From positions 94,112 through 158,111 of the forward strand of contig NZ_JACFYF010000009.1 of the NCBI RefSeq assembly GCF_014050145.1: DNA of 64,000 nt, given 5' to 3'. The stretch is from Vibrio marinisediminis. Lineage in GTDB: Bacteria > Pseudomonadota > Gammaproteobacteria > Enterobacterales > Vibrionaceae. Position numbers and translations under genes: made by a program. The notes beneath the pieces are model-generated. The model worked only from the letters and a program-made list of their open reading frames with translations. It made no database searches and was not told the DNA's origin. Positions 45,136-55,919 of this stretch are shown one piece after another (within the stretch, counting starts at the first letter, position 1; the number at the start of each line of letters is the position of its first letter).

Positions 45136-47787
45136 TTATTCAGCAGAGTCTTCTGATGAGTCATCCGCTTCAGCTTCGTTTTCAGCTGGAGTTTCAGTTT
45201 CCGCTGTTGCTTCAGTTGCAACAACTTCGCCTTCTTCACCCTCTTCTAACAATTCTACTTCTTCAATCTCATCAATGCGCTGTAGACCAACCACTGATTC
45301 ATCTTCTGCAGTACGGATTAACGTAACACCTTGAGTATTACGACCAACCTGGCTTACTTCAGATACGCGAGTACGTACTAGTGTACCAGCGTCAGTGATC
45401 ATCATCATTTCATCGCCGACTTCAACTTGAACAGCACCAACGACTGGACCGTTACGTTCTGAAACTTTGATTGATACAACACCTTGCGTTGCACGACCTT
45501 TGGTCGGGTACTCTGCAAGTTCAGTACGCTTACCGTAACCATTTTGTGTCACTGTTAAGATGTCGCCTTCATTTGAAGGAACAATCAACGACACAACTTG
45601 GTCTTCGCCAGCCAATCTCATACCACGGACACCCGCAGCAGTACGACCCATTGGACGAACTTTATCTTCACTAAAGCGAACTACTTTACCCGCTTTAGAG
45701 AACAGCATGATGTCACTTTGACCATCCGTGATATCAACGCCAATTAGCGCATCATCATCACGAAGGTTCACAGCGATCAGACCGTTTGAACGTACGTTTG
45801 CGAATTGATCTAAAGAAGTCTTCTTAACCGTACCATCACCCGTCGCCATAAAGATAAACTTGTCAGCGCTGAACTCAGAAACAGGTAGAATTGCGGTAAT
45901 ACGCTCACCATCTTCCAGTGGAAGAATGTTAACAATTGGCTTACCACGTGCAGTACGGCTTGCTTGCGGCAATTGGTATACCTTCAAGCGGTAAGTCTTA
46001 CCACGAGTTGAGAAGCAAAGAATGTTATCGTGAGTATTGGCAACGAGTAGACGCTCGATGAAATCTTCATCTTTCATTCGAGTTGCACTCTTACCTTTAC
46101 CGCCACGACGCTGTGCTTCGTAGTCGCTTAAGATTTGGTATTTAACGTAGCCTTCGTGAGATAGTGTTACCACTACGTCTTCACGTGCAATTAGCTCTTC
46201 AAGATCGATATCATGGCTTGCAGCTGTGATTTCAGTACGACGAGCGTCACCGAAACCATCACGAACAGACTCAAGTTCTTCACGAATCACTTCCATCAAA
46301 CGCTCAGTGCTTGCAAGGATATGCATTAACTCAGCAATTTCTTCTAGTAGTGTTTTGTATTCATCAAGAATCTTTTCATGCTCAAGACCGGTTAAACGGT
46401 GTAGGCGCAATTCAAGAATGGCTTGTGCTTGTTGCTCAGTGAGGAAGTATTGACCGTCACGGATACCGTATTCAGCTTCTAGCCACTCAGGGCGAGCTGC
46501 ATCTGTACCAGCGCGTTCAAGCATTGCAGCTACATTACCAAGGTCCCAACCACGAGCGATAAGACCTGCTTTCGCTTCTGCTGGTGTTGGCGCACGACGA
46601 ATCAACTCGATGATTTCATCGATATTCGCTAGTGCAAGAGCCAAACCTTCAAGGATATGTGCACGTTCACGAGCTTTACGTAGTTCGAAGATAGTACGAC
46701 GAGTAACAACTTCACGACGGTGGTTAACAAAGCACTTCAACATCTCTTTAAGGTTGAATAGCTTAGGCTGACCATTATCTAGGGCAACCATGTTGATACC
46801 GAAAGTCGTTTGCAGCTGTGTTTGAGCGTATAGGTTATTAAGAACCACTTCGCCTACTGCATCGCGCTTACATTCAATTACGATACGCATACCATCTTTA
46901 TCAGATTCGTCACGTAGCGCACTGATGCCTTCTACTTTCTTGTCTTTCACTAGCTCAGCAATCTTTTCAATCACACGAGCTTTGTTCACTTGGTATGGAA
47001 TTTCAGTAACAATAATGGTTTCTTTACCATTCTTGTCTGCCTCAATTTCCGCTTTTGAACGCATGTAGATTTTACCGCGACCTGTTTTGTACGCGTCTAC
47101 AATGCCTTTACGACCGCTGATCAATGCTGCGGTAGGGAAATCAGGACCAGGAATGTATTCCATCAACTCATCAATAGTGATTTCTTCATTATTGATGTAA
47201 GCAAGACAGCCATCAATGACCTCAACTAGGTTGTGAGGTGGAATGTTGGTTGCCATACCTACTGCGATACCGGATGAACCGTTAACCAATAGGTTAGGAA
47301 CTTTCGTTGGCAGAACCGCAGGAATCTGCTCTGTACCATCGTAGTTAGGTACGTAATCTACCGTTTCTTTATCTAAGTCAGCCAATAGTTCGTGCGCAAT
47401 TTTCGCCATACGAACTTCGGTATAACGCATTGCTGCTGCTGAGTCACCGTCGATCGAACCAAAGTTACCTTGACCGTCTACTAGCATGTAACGCAGTGAG
47501 AATGGCTGAGCCATACGTACGATAGTATCGTAAACCGCACTATCACCATGCGGGTGGTATTTACCGATTACATCGCCAACAACACGGGCAGATTTTTTAT
47601 ATGATTTGTTCCAATCGTTGCCTAGTACGTTCATCGCGTAAAGCACGCGGCGGTGTACTGGTTTTAGGCCATCACGCACATCCGGAAGAGCACGACCCAC
47701 GATAACTGACATCGCGTAGTCTAGGTACGAACCTCTAAGCTCGTCTTCAATGTTTACGGGCGTGATCTCTTTAGCTAAATCGCTCAT
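45136..47787 (-). CDS. gyrA: DNA gyrase subunit A
   Basis: 883 residues. The catalytic tyrosine is Tyr122 (AAMRYTEVR). The quinolone-resistance region [13 protein letters not shown] has Ser83 and Asp87, the susceptible residues. The C-terminal domain carries the GyrA-box-like QRRGGKGK that wraps DNA, and ends in a long acidic tail rich in Glu and Thr, usual for gammaproteobacterial GyrA. With GyrB it introduces negative supercoils. It is divergent from ubiG, the same arrangement as in Escherichia coli. Confidence 0.98.
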   Translation of the reverse strand: MSDLAKEITPVNIEDELRGSYLDYAMSVIVGRALPDVRDGLKPVHRRVLYAMNVLGNDWNKSYKKSARVVGDVIGKYHPHGDSAVYDTIVRMAQPFSLRYMLVDGQGNFGSIDGDSAAAMRYTEVRMAKIAHELLADLDKETVDYVPNYDGTEQIPAVLPTKVPNLLVNGSSGIAVGMATNIPPHNLVEVIDGCLAYINNEEITIDELMEYIPGPDFPTAALISGRKGIVDAYKTGRGKIYMRSKAEIEADKNGKETIIVTEIPYQVNKARVIEKIAELVKDKKVEGISALRDESDKDGMRIVIECKRDAVGEVVLNNLYAQTQLQTTFGINMVALDNGQPKLFNLKEMLKCFVNHRREVVTRRTIFELRKARERAHILEGLALALANIDEIIELIRRAPTPAEAKAGLIARGWDLGNVAAMLERAGTDAARPEWLEAEYGIRDGQYFLTEQQAQAILELRLHRLTGLEHEKILDEYKTLLEEIAELMHILASTERLMEVIREELESVRDGFGDARRTEITAASHDIDLEELIAREDVVVTLSHEGYVKYQILSDYEAQRRGGKGKSATRMKDEDFIERLLVANTHDNILCFSTRGKTYRLKVYQLPQASRTARGKPIVNILPLEDGERITAILPVSEFSADKFIFMATGDGTVKKTSLDQFANVRSNGLIAVNLRDDDALIGVDITDGQSDIMLFSKAGKVVRFSEDKVRPMGRTAAGVRGMRLAGEDQVVSLIVPSNEGDILTVTQNGYGKRTELAEYPTKGRATQGVVSIKVSERNGPVVGAVQVEVGDEMMMITDAGTLVRTRVSEVSQVGRNTQGVTLIRTAEDESVVGLQRIDEIEEVELLEEGEEGEVVATEATAETETPAENEAEADDSSEDSAE

Positions 47788-48066
47788 AGAGCCATTATCC
47801 CTCTATTATCTGATCGTAAATACGATACGTGTAAGGTGCAAAAATATAACATAGAAATAGTCACTTCGGCATCACTTTCCCTCTCCTTTTATCAGGTTGT
47901 GAGGTCCGTTGTGAATCAATTGCCGACTATTTGCACACAACTTACATATCCCGCTGATAGTTGGTTATATTCTAGCCAATTCCTAACAAAAGATGCATTC
48001 TCTATGGAGAGCGGCTCATTTCCCGTTATAATGCCAAACGAAGTTTGCCAACAAGATATATGGATG

Positions 48067-48774
48067 ATGACAAAAGCACAGAATGTAGATCCAAATGAGA
48101 TCAAGAAGTTTGAAGAAATGGCTTCACGTTGGTGGGATCTAGAGGGTGAATTTAAACCTCTGCATCAAATAAACCCACTGCGCCTCAATTATGTATTAGA
48201 TAATGCGGAAGGTCTTTTTGGTAAAACGGTACTCGACGTAGGATGTGGCGGTGGGATTCTTGCCGAAAGCATGGCAAAAGAAGGCGCCGTTGTCACAGGG
48301 CTTGATATGGGTAAAGAGCCACTAGAAGTCGCACGACTGCACGCTTTGGAAACCGGTACTAAGTTAACTTACATTCGTAGCACCATTGAAGATCATGCCG
48401 CAGAAAATGCGGGGCACTATGATGTGGTCACCTGTATGGAAATGCTTGAGCATGTCCCTGACCCACTTTCTGTCATCAAATCATGTGCAGCATTAGTGAA
48501 ACCAGGTGGTCACGTCTTTTTCTCAACGTTAAACCGCAACTTGAAGTCTTACTTATTTGCTATCGTCGGTGCTGAAAAGCTATTGCGTATCGTGCCAGAA
48601 GGGACCCACGACCATGAAAAATTCATTCGCCCTTCGGAAATGATCAAAATGATCGATCAAACTGATCTTATTGAATACGGTATTACTGGCTTACATTACA
48701 ACCCTCTTACCGATAGTTATAAATTGGGACGTAATGTTGATGTGAATTACATCGTTCACACGCGTAAATTCTAA
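48067..48774 (+). CDS. ubiG: Ubiquinone biosynthesis O-methyltransferase
   Basis: 235 residues from the ATG at 48067, the normal UbiG length. The reading frame is open back to 47836 but the upstream 77 codons do not match the family. The SAM-binding motif is [16 protein letters not shown]; further conserved stretches are [13 protein letters not shown] and [12 protein letters not shown]. UbiG performs both O-methylations of ubiquinone synthesis at the inner-membrane face. No strong Shine-Dalgarno is visible before 48067. A terminator follows. Confidence 0.95.
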   Translation: MTKAQNVDPNEIKKFEEMASRWWDLEGEFKPLHQINPLRLNYVLDNAEGLFGKTVLDVGCGGGILAESMAKEGAVVTGLDMGKEPLEVARLHALETGTKLTYIRSTIEDHAAENAGHYDVVTCMEMLEHVPDPLSVIKSCAALVKPGGHVFFSTLNRNLKSYLFAIVGAEKLLRIVPEGTHDHEKFIRPSEMIKMIDQTDLIEYGITGLHYNPLTDSYKLGRNVDVNYIVHTRKF

Positions 48775-48800
48775 GCTGAGCACAAATCAAACGTTCCAAG

Positions 48801-48827
48801 GCGGTCGCACATTGCGACCGCTTTTTT
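48801..48827 (+). terminator. Terminator after ubiG
   Basis: GCGGTCGCA and TGCGACCGC form a 9-bp GC-rich stem with a 3-nt loop, followed by six Ts. Confidence 0.93.
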
Positions 48828-49028
48828 GACTAAATTTGCATAAATTCCGTGCGATCGATTCCAAAATAATCACTCTCAATTCCATCTCCAACTTTTGTCT
48901 AAGATCAAGGGATTTTTTTTTCGTCATGGTTAACAATAAAGCGAATCAAAAATCATAATTTCCTACAGTCACGCCACACCTAATTTCAACAGTTAGTATC
49001 CACTTACTGATTTTTTTTTATTTACCAG

Positions 49029-49037
49029 TTATCCACA
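49029..49037 (+). promoter_or_regulatory. DnaA box upstream of nrdA
   Basis: TTATCCACA is an exact consensus DnaA box, 193 bp upstream of the nrdA start. DnaA boxes are known in the Escherichia coli nrdAB promoter, so cell-cycle control of nucleotide supply is likely conserved. Confidence 0.75.
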
Positions 49038-49074
49038 AGAACTCCAAGATCTTGAACTTGAAAATCCCACTTGA

Positions 49075-49122
49075 TAGCACTATCTTGTAATCCGCAGGCA
49101 AGATTACCCCTATATCTTGTGT
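49075..49122 (+). promoter_or_regulatory. Paired NrdR-like boxes
   Basis: A good box CCCCTATATCTTGTGT (49107-49122, 13 of 16 to ACACTATATATTGTGT by my count) is preceded by a weaker one at 49075-49090. Both share TATCTTGT, exactly 32 bp apart. That matches the three-turn spacing typical of NrdR box pairs. Confidence 0.6.
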
Positions 49123-49229
49123 TTGCACTACAATATACAGATAGATTTCGATCACAAAGCCGAATTATAATTTACAACAATTACACTAAAACACGGCTTT
49201 CATCAGTTTTCTTAGGGAAATGAACCAGA

Positions 49230-51512
49230 ATGAAACAACAACTCACTGTCACAAAGCGTGATGGCCGTAAAGAAACCATTGATCTAGAGAAGATTCACCG
49301 CGTCATTACATGGGCGGCTGAAGGTCTAGACAACGTATCGGTCTCACAAGTAGAACTAAGAGCTCACATTCAGTTTTACGATGGTATTACTACATCCGAC
49401 ATCCACGAGACTATCATCAAGTCTGCCGCTGATCTGATATCTGAAGAAACACCAGATTATCAATATCTGTCAGCTCGCTTGGCGGTATTCCATTTACGTA
49501 AAAAAGCGTACGGTCAATACGAGCCACCAACGCTGTATGATCACGTGTCTCGTCTAGTAGACATGGGCAAGTATGACAAGCATATTCTTGAAGATTACAC
49601 GAAAGCTGAGCTGGATGAGCTAGACGCTTACCTACAGCACAGCCGTGATTTAGACTTCTCATACGCCGCAGTTAAGCAGCTTGAAGGTAAATACTTCGTT
49701 CAAAACCGAGTGTCTGGTGAAATCTACGAAAGTGCACAGTTCTTGTACATTCTGGTTTCTGCGTGCCTATTCGCTAAGTACCCGAAAGAGACCCGTCTTG
49801 ACTACATCAAACGCTTCTATGATGCGACGTCAACGTTCAAGATCTCTCTGCCGACACCAATCATGTCTGGTGTACGTACCCCTACTCGTCAGTTCAGCTC
49901 ATGTGTACTGATCGAATGTGGTGACAGCCTAGATTCAATCAACGCGACGGCAAGCTCAATTGTACGTTACGTTTCACAACGCGCAGGTATTGGTATCAAT
50001 GCAGGTCGCATCCGTGCACTTGGCTCTGAAATCCGTGGTGGTGAAGCATTCCACACAGGTTGTATCCCATTTTACAAATACTTCCAAACAGCCGTTAAAT
50101 GTTGTTCTCAAGGTGGTGTTCGCGGTGGCGCTGCAACTGTTTTCTACCCAATGTGGCATGGTGAAGCACGTTCACTAATGGTGCTTAAGAACAACCGTGG
50201 TGTTGAAGAAAACCGTGTTCGTCACATGGACTACGGCGTTCAGCTAAACAAGCTGATGTACCAACGTCTTGTTGAAGGCGGTAACATCACCCTATTTTCT
50301 CCTTCTGATGTCCCAGGGCTTTACGATGCGTTCTTTGAGAACCAAGCAGAGTTCGAGCGTTTGTATGTAAAATACGAAAACGATCCATCAGTGAAGAAAG
50401 AGACGGTAAAAGCGATAGAAATGTTCTCTTTGCTGATGCAAGAGCGCGCTTCAACGGGTCGTATCTACATTCAAAACGTGGATCACTGTAACACACACAG
50501 CCCATTTGATTCTGAAGTCGCACCAGTTCGCCAATCAAACCTATGTTTAGAAATCGCTCTACCAACCAAACCACTGGTTAATGTAGAAGATGATTCAGGT
50601 GAAATCGCACTGTGTACACTTTCTGCATTCAACCTTGGTGCAATCAAAGAACTTGACGATCTAAAAGAGTTGTCTGAGCTTGTGGTTCGTGCCCTTGATG
50701 CGCTACTTGATTACCAAGACTACCCACTACCGGCTGCGTACAAGTCAACCATGAACCGTCGCACTTTGGGTGTGGGTGTGATCAACTACGCCTACTACCT
50801 AGCGAAGCACGGCGTGAAATACTCAGACGGCAGTGCGAACGGTCTAACTCACCGTACCTTTGAAGCGATTCAATACTACCTATTGAAAGCCTCTGTTGAG
50901 CTAGCGAAAGAGCAAGGTAAGTGTCCGCTGTTCAATGAAACGAACTACGCGAAAGGCTTGTTGCCAATCGACACTTACAAGAAAGACATTGATAGAATCT
51001 GTGATGAACAACTTCATTATGATTGGGATGAGCTACGCCAAGAGATCATGGAACATGGTCTACGTAACTCTACCCTAACAGCATTGATGCCTTCTGAGAC
51101 CTCTTCACAGATTTCGAATGCGACAAACGGTATTGAGCCACCACGTGGTTATGTATCAGTGAAAGCATCGAAAGACGGTATTTTGAAACAGGTTGTGCCT
51201 GACTTCATTAACCTCAAAGACAACTATGAGTTGCTATGGGACATCGGTTCTAACGATGGTTACTTGCACCTAGTCGGTATTATGCAAAAGTTTGTCGATC
51301 AAGCTATCTCTGCGAACACCAACTACGACCCGAGCAGCTTTGAAAGTGGCAAAGTGCCAATGAAGAAACTGATTCAAGACCTGCTAACCGCATACAAGTT
51401 TGGCGTGAAAACGCTTTACTACCATAACACTCGTGATGGTGCGAAAGACGATCAGAAAGACGCGGTTCAACCCGTTGATGACGATTGTGAAGGCGGCGGT
51501 TGTAAGATCTAA
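49230..51512 (+). CDS. nrdA: Class Ia ribonucleotide reductase, alpha subunit
   Basis: 760 residues. An N-terminal ATP-cone (TKRDGRKETIDLEKIHRVI) gives overall activity control. Active-site cysteines lie in FSSCVLIECGDS and SNLCLEIALP. The radical-transfer tyrosines are in the C-terminal part (TLYYHNTRDG), and the C-terminal redox pair is DCEGGGCKI. The enzyme reduces ribonucleoside diphosphates under aerobic conditions. It forms an operon with nrdB and the ferredoxin yfaE. Confidence 0.97.
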   Translation: MKQQLTVTKRDGRKETIDLEKIHRVITWAAEGLDNVSVSQVELRAHIQFYDGITTSDIHETIIKSAADLISEETPDYQYLSARLAVFHLRKKAYGQYEPPTLYDHVSRLVDMGKYDKHILEDYTKAELDELDAYLQHSRDLDFSYAAVKQLEGKYFVQNRVSGEIYESAQFLYILVSACLFAKYPKETRLDYIKRFYDATSTFKISLPTPIMSGVRTPTRQFSSCVLIECGDSLDSINATASSIVRYVSQRAGIGINAGRIRALGSEIRGGEAFHTGCIPFYKYFQTAVKCCSQGGVRGGAATVFYPMWHGEARSLMVLKNNRGVEENRVRHMDYGVQLNKLMYQRLVEGGNITLFSPSDVPGLYDAFFENQAEFERLYVKYENDPSVKKETVKAIEMFSLLMQERASTGRIYIQNVDHCNTHSPFDSEVAPVRQSNLCLEIALPTKPLVNVEDDSGEIALCTLSAFNLGAIKELDDLKELSELVVRALDALLDYQDYPLPAAYKSTMNRRTLGVGVINYAYYLAKHGVKYSDGSANGLTHRTFEAIQYYLLKASVELAKEQGKCPLFNETNYAKGLLPIDTYKKDIDRICDEQLHYDWDELRQEIMEHGLRNSTLTALMPSETSSQISNATNGIEPPRGYVSVKASKDGILKQVVPDFINLKDNYELLWDIGSNDGYLHLVGIMQKFVDQAISANTNYDPSSFESGKVPMKKLIQDLLTAYKFGVKTLYYHNTRDGAKDDQKDAVQPVDDDCEGGGCKI

Positions 51513-51595
51513 TTTAGGTCCTAAGTCGACAATATTTTTCTTTAACGAACATTTGCCTCTTGAGTATCGAGAGGCTTAAAAGGAATTGAGGCATC

Positions 51596-52729
51596 ATGGC
51601 TTACAGTACTTTTAACCAAAATAAAAATGACCAGCTAAAAGAACCTATGTTTCTTGGTCAATCGGTTAACGTTGCACGTTACGACCAACAAAAATTTGAG
51701 ATTTTCGAAAAACTGATCGAAAAGCAGCTCTCTTTCTTCTGGCGTCCAGAAGAAGTCGATGTATCAAGTGACCGCATCGACTACAACAAGCTACCCGATC
51801 ATGAAAAACATATTTTCATCTCAAACCTAAAATACCAAACGCTGTTGGATTCTATCCAGGGTCGTAGTCCTAACGTTGCGCTACTGCCGCTTGTTTCTCT
51901 ACCAGAATTGGAAACTTGGATTGAGACTTGGTCGTTCTCTGAAACGATTCACTCACGCTCGTACACACATATTATCCGTAATATTGTGAATGATCCGGGT
52001 ATCGTATTTGATGACATCGTAGAAAACGAACATATTTTGAAGCGTGCGAAAGATATCTCTCGTTACTACGATGAACTGATTCAGATGACGAATGACTTCC
52101 ATCGCTTTGGCGAAGGGACGCATGAAATTGCGGGTGAAACAGTCAAACTCAGCCTATATGACCTCAAGAAAAAACTGTATGTGTGCTTGATGTCGGTAAA
52201 CGCACTTGAAGCCATTCGCTTCTATGTTAGTTTTGCTTGTTCATTTGCGTTTGCTGAACGTGAGTTGATGGAAGGTAACGCAAAAATCATCAAGCTAATC
52301 GCTCGTGATGAAGCACTGCACCTTACTGGTACTCAACACATGATTAACTTGCTGCGTAACGGTCAAGATGACTTCTCGTTCATGCAAGTGGCCGAAGAGT
52401 GTAAGCAAGAGTGTTTTGACTTATTCAAAGAAGCAGCAGAGCAAGAAAAAGAGTGGGCAGAATACCTATTCAAAGACGGTTCAATGATCGGCTTAAACAA
52501 AGATATTCTTTGCCAATATGTTGAGTACATTACTAACGTACGTATGCAGGCTGTCGGTCTACCAATCGCCTACCCTGGTGCAACATCAAACCCAATCCCT
52601 TGGATTAATGCTTGGTTGTCTTCTGACAATGTTCAAGTTGCCCCGCAAGAAGCTGAAATTTCATCTTACCTTGTTGGCCAAATTGAAAGTGACGCAAGAG
52701 TCGATGACTTTAAGGACTTCGAACTGTAA
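51596..52729 (+). CDS. nrdB: Class Ia ribonucleotide reductase, beta subunit
   Basis: 377 residues. The diiron ligand helices are visible: [17 protein letters not shown] carries the Glu and His ligands near residues 118-122, and [14 protein letters not shown] carries the second pair. The radical tyrosine is near the first helix (SRSYTHI region). It generates the tyrosyl radical for NrdA. AAGGAATTGAGG precedes the start; its stop overlaps the yfaE ATG as TAATG. Confidence 0.97.
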   Translation: MAYSTFNQNKNDQLKEPMFLGQSVNVARYDQQKFEIFEKLIEKQLSFFWRPEEVDVSSDRIDYNKLPDHEKHIFISNLKYQTLLDSIQGRSPNVALLPLVSLPELETWIETWSFSETIHSRSYTHIIRNIVNDPGIVFDDIVENEHILKRAKDISRYYDELIQMTNDFHRFGEGTHEIAGETVKLSLYDLKKKLYVCLMSVNALEAIRFYVSFACSFAFAERELMEGNAKIIKLIARDEALHLTGTQHMINLLRNGQDDFSFMQVAEECKQECFDLFKEAAEQEKEWAEYLFKDGSMIGLNKDILCQYVEYITNVRMQAVGLPIAYPGATSNPIPWINAWLSSDNVQVAPQEAEISSYLVGQIESDARVDDFKDFEL

Positions 52730-53007
52730 TGCCAAACGTAAAAATCAACGACGATATCAGTATCACGTCGAATCCTAGCAATACTCTATTAGAAACATTG
52801 GAGAACGCGGGAATCGAGGTTGAATACAACTGCCGAGATGGACATTGTGGCGCCTGCCGCTGCAAGCTTAAATCGGGAGAGGTTGAATACGTTGGTTTTG
52901 CAATGGCGTACACTCAAGCCAATGAGATTTTGCCTTGTATCACTCGAGCAAAGAGTGATGTTGAGCTAGAAGACGTCGTTTTTAAGCTCAAAGAGAAACG
53001 AGCATAA
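52729..53007 (+). CDS. yfaE: 2Fe-2S ferredoxin for NrdB maintenance
   Basis: 92 residues. The plant-type cluster motif is CRDGHCGACRCKL with the fourth cysteine in ILPCITRAK. YfaE delivers electrons to the diiron site of NrdB to keep or restore the tyrosyl radical. Overlap with the nrdB stop supports coupled expression. Confidence 0.95.
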   Translation: MPNVKINDDISITSNPSNTLLETLENAGIEVEYNCRDGHCGACRCKLKSGEVEYVGFAMAYTQANEILPCITRAKSDVELEDVVFKLKEKRA

Positions 53008-53012
53008 ACGCA

Positions 53013-53039
53013 AAAAGACCAGTCTTAGACTGGTCTTTT
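53013..53039 (+). terminator. Terminator after yfaE
   Basis: AAAAGACCAGTC and GACTGGTCTTTT form a perfect 12-bp stem with a 3-nt loop, usable in both directions (the small gene at 53091 ends convergently). Confidence 0.93.
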
Positions 53040-53090
53040 CAATTCTACCGCTGCTCTCTATTACCGCTACCGGTAAAATAAGCATCAAGA

Positions 53091-53345
53091 CTAGACGTCA
53101 TTCAAACACGTACCTGAGAGCAATAAGTCAGCTGTACCCATCGAAATGGCTTTACCCGCAATTTCTCGACCACCATCATCATAAAGTGATAAACGAAACC
53201 CCATCTCTTGATGCGGCTCATTCTCTTCTGGTGCTCGACGCCACAAAGAATGAACATCATACTTACTAGAGTTAAATGCTTCACCTAACACAACTTTTTG
53301 ACTGGCTACTTGATACCAAACCAAAATCTTAGACTGCTGAAACAT
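53091..53345 (-). CDS. Small conserved-looking protein of unknown function
   Basis: 84 residues from the ATG at 53345, which follows a strong AGGAGG; the frame is open upstream to 53423 but that part is unlikely. It looks like a compact soluble domain (VWYQVASQKVVLGEAF, then LSLYDDGGREIAGKAISM). There is no signal peptide or membrane helix. I do not recognise a family. Confidence 0.65.
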   Translation of the reverse strand: MFQQSKILVWYQVASQKVVLGEAFNSSKYDVHSLWRRAPEENEPHQEMGFRLSLYDDGGREIAGKAISMGTADLLLSGTCLNDV

Positions 53346-53525
53346 ACCACCCTCCTTAGTGCGTTTCTGCGCCGGAACTTTCAGTTTATGATCAATCGGG
53401 CAAAGATCATGTTTCAATTTCAAGACACTTACACTTGCCCCTGCAAATCAATAACTTAGCTCTTAGATGATTTTAGAATAAGACGATTGCTAATCTCGCT
53501 TTTTCACAGTCAAGCGGTAAAAAGA

Positions 53526-54764
53526 TCAACCTAATACACTGCGCGGAACGTGCATTTCTTTTTCTCGTTTCAAAGAGCTGTAATCCACAAATATAGGCTT
53601 AGCAGATAGATAACGACGTAGCATATCACTACAAACCGTGGTGATGAGCGTCACTTGATCTTGGCGTGAGAAACGTCGATTAAACGTTAGCACTTGTCCC
53701 CACTCACCTTCAGGGGTAGCAAGTGAAACCGCAAAGGTATTTTCAATCAACCGACCTGACACTATCGCTATATCTGTTGCACACTTATCTTTTGTCGCTC
53801 CTGCTAATGCCAATGTTTCCGCAAGAAGATCCCCTTCTGCAACACCCACTTCGACTTTACCGCCCAACACCCAGCCATGACCACAATAGTTCTGCGCGTC
53901 ATGGTTAGCATGCAACCAACTTGCAATGCTCCCGTGTGTAGAACGCTCAGCAAGTGAAATCGACATTTTCCGCTCAGCAACTAATTGACCAACATAGTCA
54001 TTCATTGGTTGATCAATGCTGACCACATTTGTCTCAATCAACTTATGAATGATCTGCATTAGTTTCAAGCGTGTATCAAGGTCACCTTTAGGACCAAACA
54101 ACTTCACCTCTATATAAGGTAAATAGGAACGGTATCCGAGTTGATAGCCTTGAGGTAAATGCAGTTTATCGAGCTTATCAGATAAACCCGACTCTGATGT
54201 GCCAAAGGTGTATATACGACCACAATCCAAACCTTCAACATTAGTATATGTGCGTTGTAAATCAGGGAGTATTTGCTCACTGACCATGCGCTTAAACTCA
54301 CTTGGTACGCCGGGTGTAAAATAAAATACGCAGTCATTAATCAGCATTTTAAAACCGCAAGCCGTACCAATTGGGTTATCAATTAATACTGAACCTTTAG
54401 GTAACATTGCTTGTTTGCGGTTACTTTCTGGCATCGCAAGACCACGTGCAGCAAAAAACTGCTGCAAGCGATCTAGCCATAAAGGTGATAGTTCCAACTC
54501 AACTTCAGCAGCAACCGCCGCCGCCTCTGTACTTAAGTCGTCGCTGGTTGGTCCAAGACCACCATTTACGATTACGATCTCGCTGTTAAAACTCAACATC
54601 AGCAGCTCTTCAACCAACCCGTTGAAGGTATCACCAACCGTTGAACGCTTGGTGAGCGGAAAACCTTGCTGAAAAAACACCTCAGACAACCATGACGCGT
54701 TAGTATCGACGATATCTCCGTGCAATACCTCTTCACCCGTACTTAACATTGCGATTTTCAACAT
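53526..54764 (-). CDS. CinA-like protein with degenerate amidase domain
   Basis: 412 residues. The N-terminal MoCF-like (COG1058) domain is intact: STGEEVLHGDIVDTNASWL, NGGLGPTSDDLS and FYFTPGVPSEFKRM. The C-terminal CinA/PncC domain (~255-405) has AERSTHG at 272-278 where active amidases have AESCTGG, so the catalytic Ser position is Arg274 (Ser275 is next door). It resembles Escherichia coli YfaY, which also has an inactive amidase part. An AAAGGGAAAG Shine-Dalgarno precedes the start. It likely keeps ADP-ribose-pyrophosphatase-type activity, by family. Confidence 0.88.
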   Translation of the reverse strand: MLKIAMLSTGEEVLHGDIVDTNASWLSEVFFQQGFPLTKRSTVGDTFNGLVEELLMLSFNSEIVIVNGGLGPTSDDLSTEAAAVAAEVELELSPLWLDRLQQFFAARGLAMPESNRKQAMLPKGSVLIDNPIGTACGFKMLINDCVFYFTPGVPSEFKRMVSEQILPDLQRTYTNVEGLDCGRIYTFGTSESGLSDKLDKLHLPQGYQLGYRSYLPYIEVKLFGPKGDLDTRLKLMQIIHKLIETNVVSIDQPMNDYVGQLVAERKMSISLAERSTHGSIASWLHANHDAQNYCGHGWVLGGKVEVGVAEGDLLAETLALAGATKDKCATDIAIVSGRLIENTFAVSLATPEGEWGQVLTFNRRFSRQDQVTLITTVCSDMLRRYLSAKPIFVDYSSLKREKEMHVPRSVLG

Positions 54765-54939
54765 ACTTTCCCTTTCACAGAAAATTGACGACTGACTGAT
54801 TTATTAAATCTATGCAAATACTCCCATTAGTTTTACTACACTATCAAGAGAATATTTCGTCAATTTCTTGTTGATTTATTGGCAGCTTAGGCCGCTACCC
54901 GTGATTAGCATCACTAGAACAATAATAACGGAGTTGCTT

Positions 54940-55824
54940 GTGCTAAAAACACGTATCGCCACTTTAGCGTTGTCACTCTCCGCATGTGCCTGCGCTGTGA
55001 GTAATGAACTTGACCCATTACCATTTAAGACTTATCTACCCGACAGTGTAATCAGTACTGACTCTGGCTTCTACTCTTTTCAAGACTTTAACGCCTTTAA
55101 GCAAAGTGAATTGGAACTTAATAGCGATCCGTCTACAAGCCCACGCTATTTGCAAGTTTCAGATCAAGAGGATTGGCAGTATCTAAAAGAGCAAACTTAC
55201 ACCATCCTTGGACTTAGTATTGCCACGGTGGGTTTAATGACGTTGCTACCCGAGTCAATCACTAAATGGGACTCTGACGACCGTGATCTTTCAAACCTTG
55301 GGAAAAAGTGGGTCGACAACGTAAAAGAAGGACCCGTTTGGGATCGTGATGAACACTTTTTAAACTATATTATGCATCCTTACTTTGGGGGCGTGTATTA
55401 CACCACAGCACGTCATGCTGGCTACAATGAGTTCGATTCGTTTCTATACTCTGCTTTTCTATCAACTTTTTTTTGGGAATATGGTGTAGAGGCCTTTGCT
55501 GAAGTCCCTTCATGGCAAGACCTATTCATTACGCCCTTTTTTGGATCAGTTGTCGGTGAACTCATGTTTGAAGCAGAACAAGAGATAGTCGCATCAGGCG
55601 GCGAGGTTTGGGGATCCGATTCAATGGGAAGCGTCACCTTGTTTTTCTTAAACCCAGTTGGGCATATTCATGGTTGGGTCACCAATGCTTGGGGAGGCAG
55701 TGTGAATGTTCAATACAGCAGTACACCTTGGTTTGGGAATCAGGAGGCAGCTCAATTTGCCTTAGATTCAGGCGCACGTTACGACTCTGTGTTTTATGGC
55801 GTAGAGTTGCAAGTAACGTTTTAA
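54940..55824 (+). CDS. DUF3943 protein, probable outer-membrane/lipoprotein-like
   Basis: About 294 residues from GTG at 54940 (GGAG 6 nt upstream). The N-terminus (VLKTRIATLALSLSACACAVSN) is a signal sequence; a lipobox is not clear. The DUF3943 core is HPYFGGVYYTTARHAGYN and FFWEYGVEAFAEVPSWQDL with FGSVVGELMFEAEQ. The function is unknown. A membrane-embedded enzyme-like fold is possible given the conserved His and acidic residues, but that is a guess. Confidence 0.8.
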   Translation: MLKTRIATLALSLSACACAVSNELDPLPFKTYLPDSVISTDSGFYSFQDFNAFKQSELELNSDPSTSPRYLQVSDQEDWQYLKEQTYTILGLSIATVGLMTLLPESITKWDSDDRDLSNLGKKWVDNVKEGPVWDRDEHFLNYIMHPYFGGVYYTTARHAGYNEFDSFLYSAFLSTFFWEYGVEAFAEVPSWQDLFITPFFGSVVGELMFEAEQEIVASGGEVWGSDSMGSVTLFFLNPVGHIHGWVTNAWGGSVNVQYSSTPWFGNQEAAQFALDSGARYDSVFYGVELQVTF

Positions 55825-55899
55825 AAAATTGTTACTTAACAAAAACATCCGAGAAGAATATGTGCTTAACATTGGATTCTCACCATACAAACCATCCTT

Positions 55900-55919
55900 T
55901 AGGTCAAAAAATTGACCTA
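55900..55919. repeat. 8-bp palindrome in the gcvR-like leader
   Basis: TAGGTCAA and TTGACCTA are perfect inverted copies around AAAA. The site is 112-131 bp upstream of the gcvR-like start and could be an operator. Confidence 0.6.

Larger units (their letters stand above)
48828..49229 (+). promoter_or_regulatory. Long nrdA upstream control region
   Basis: About 400 nt without a gene. It contains the DnaA box and the paired NrdR-like boxes listed separately, plus T-rich tracts (runs of 8-9 T near 48914 and 49013). A long leader like this is typical of nrdAB, which is controlled by DnaA, NrdR and other factors. Confidence 0.6.

Noticed and set aside
45051-45326. 91-codon frame opposite the end of gyrA
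   Set aside because: Low-complexity Leu/Gln-rich product arising antisense to the acidic gyrA tail; shadow of gyrA.
45136-47787. Quinolone-resistance mutations in gyrA
   Set aside because: Ser83 and Asp87 are the susceptible residues; nothing unusual seen.
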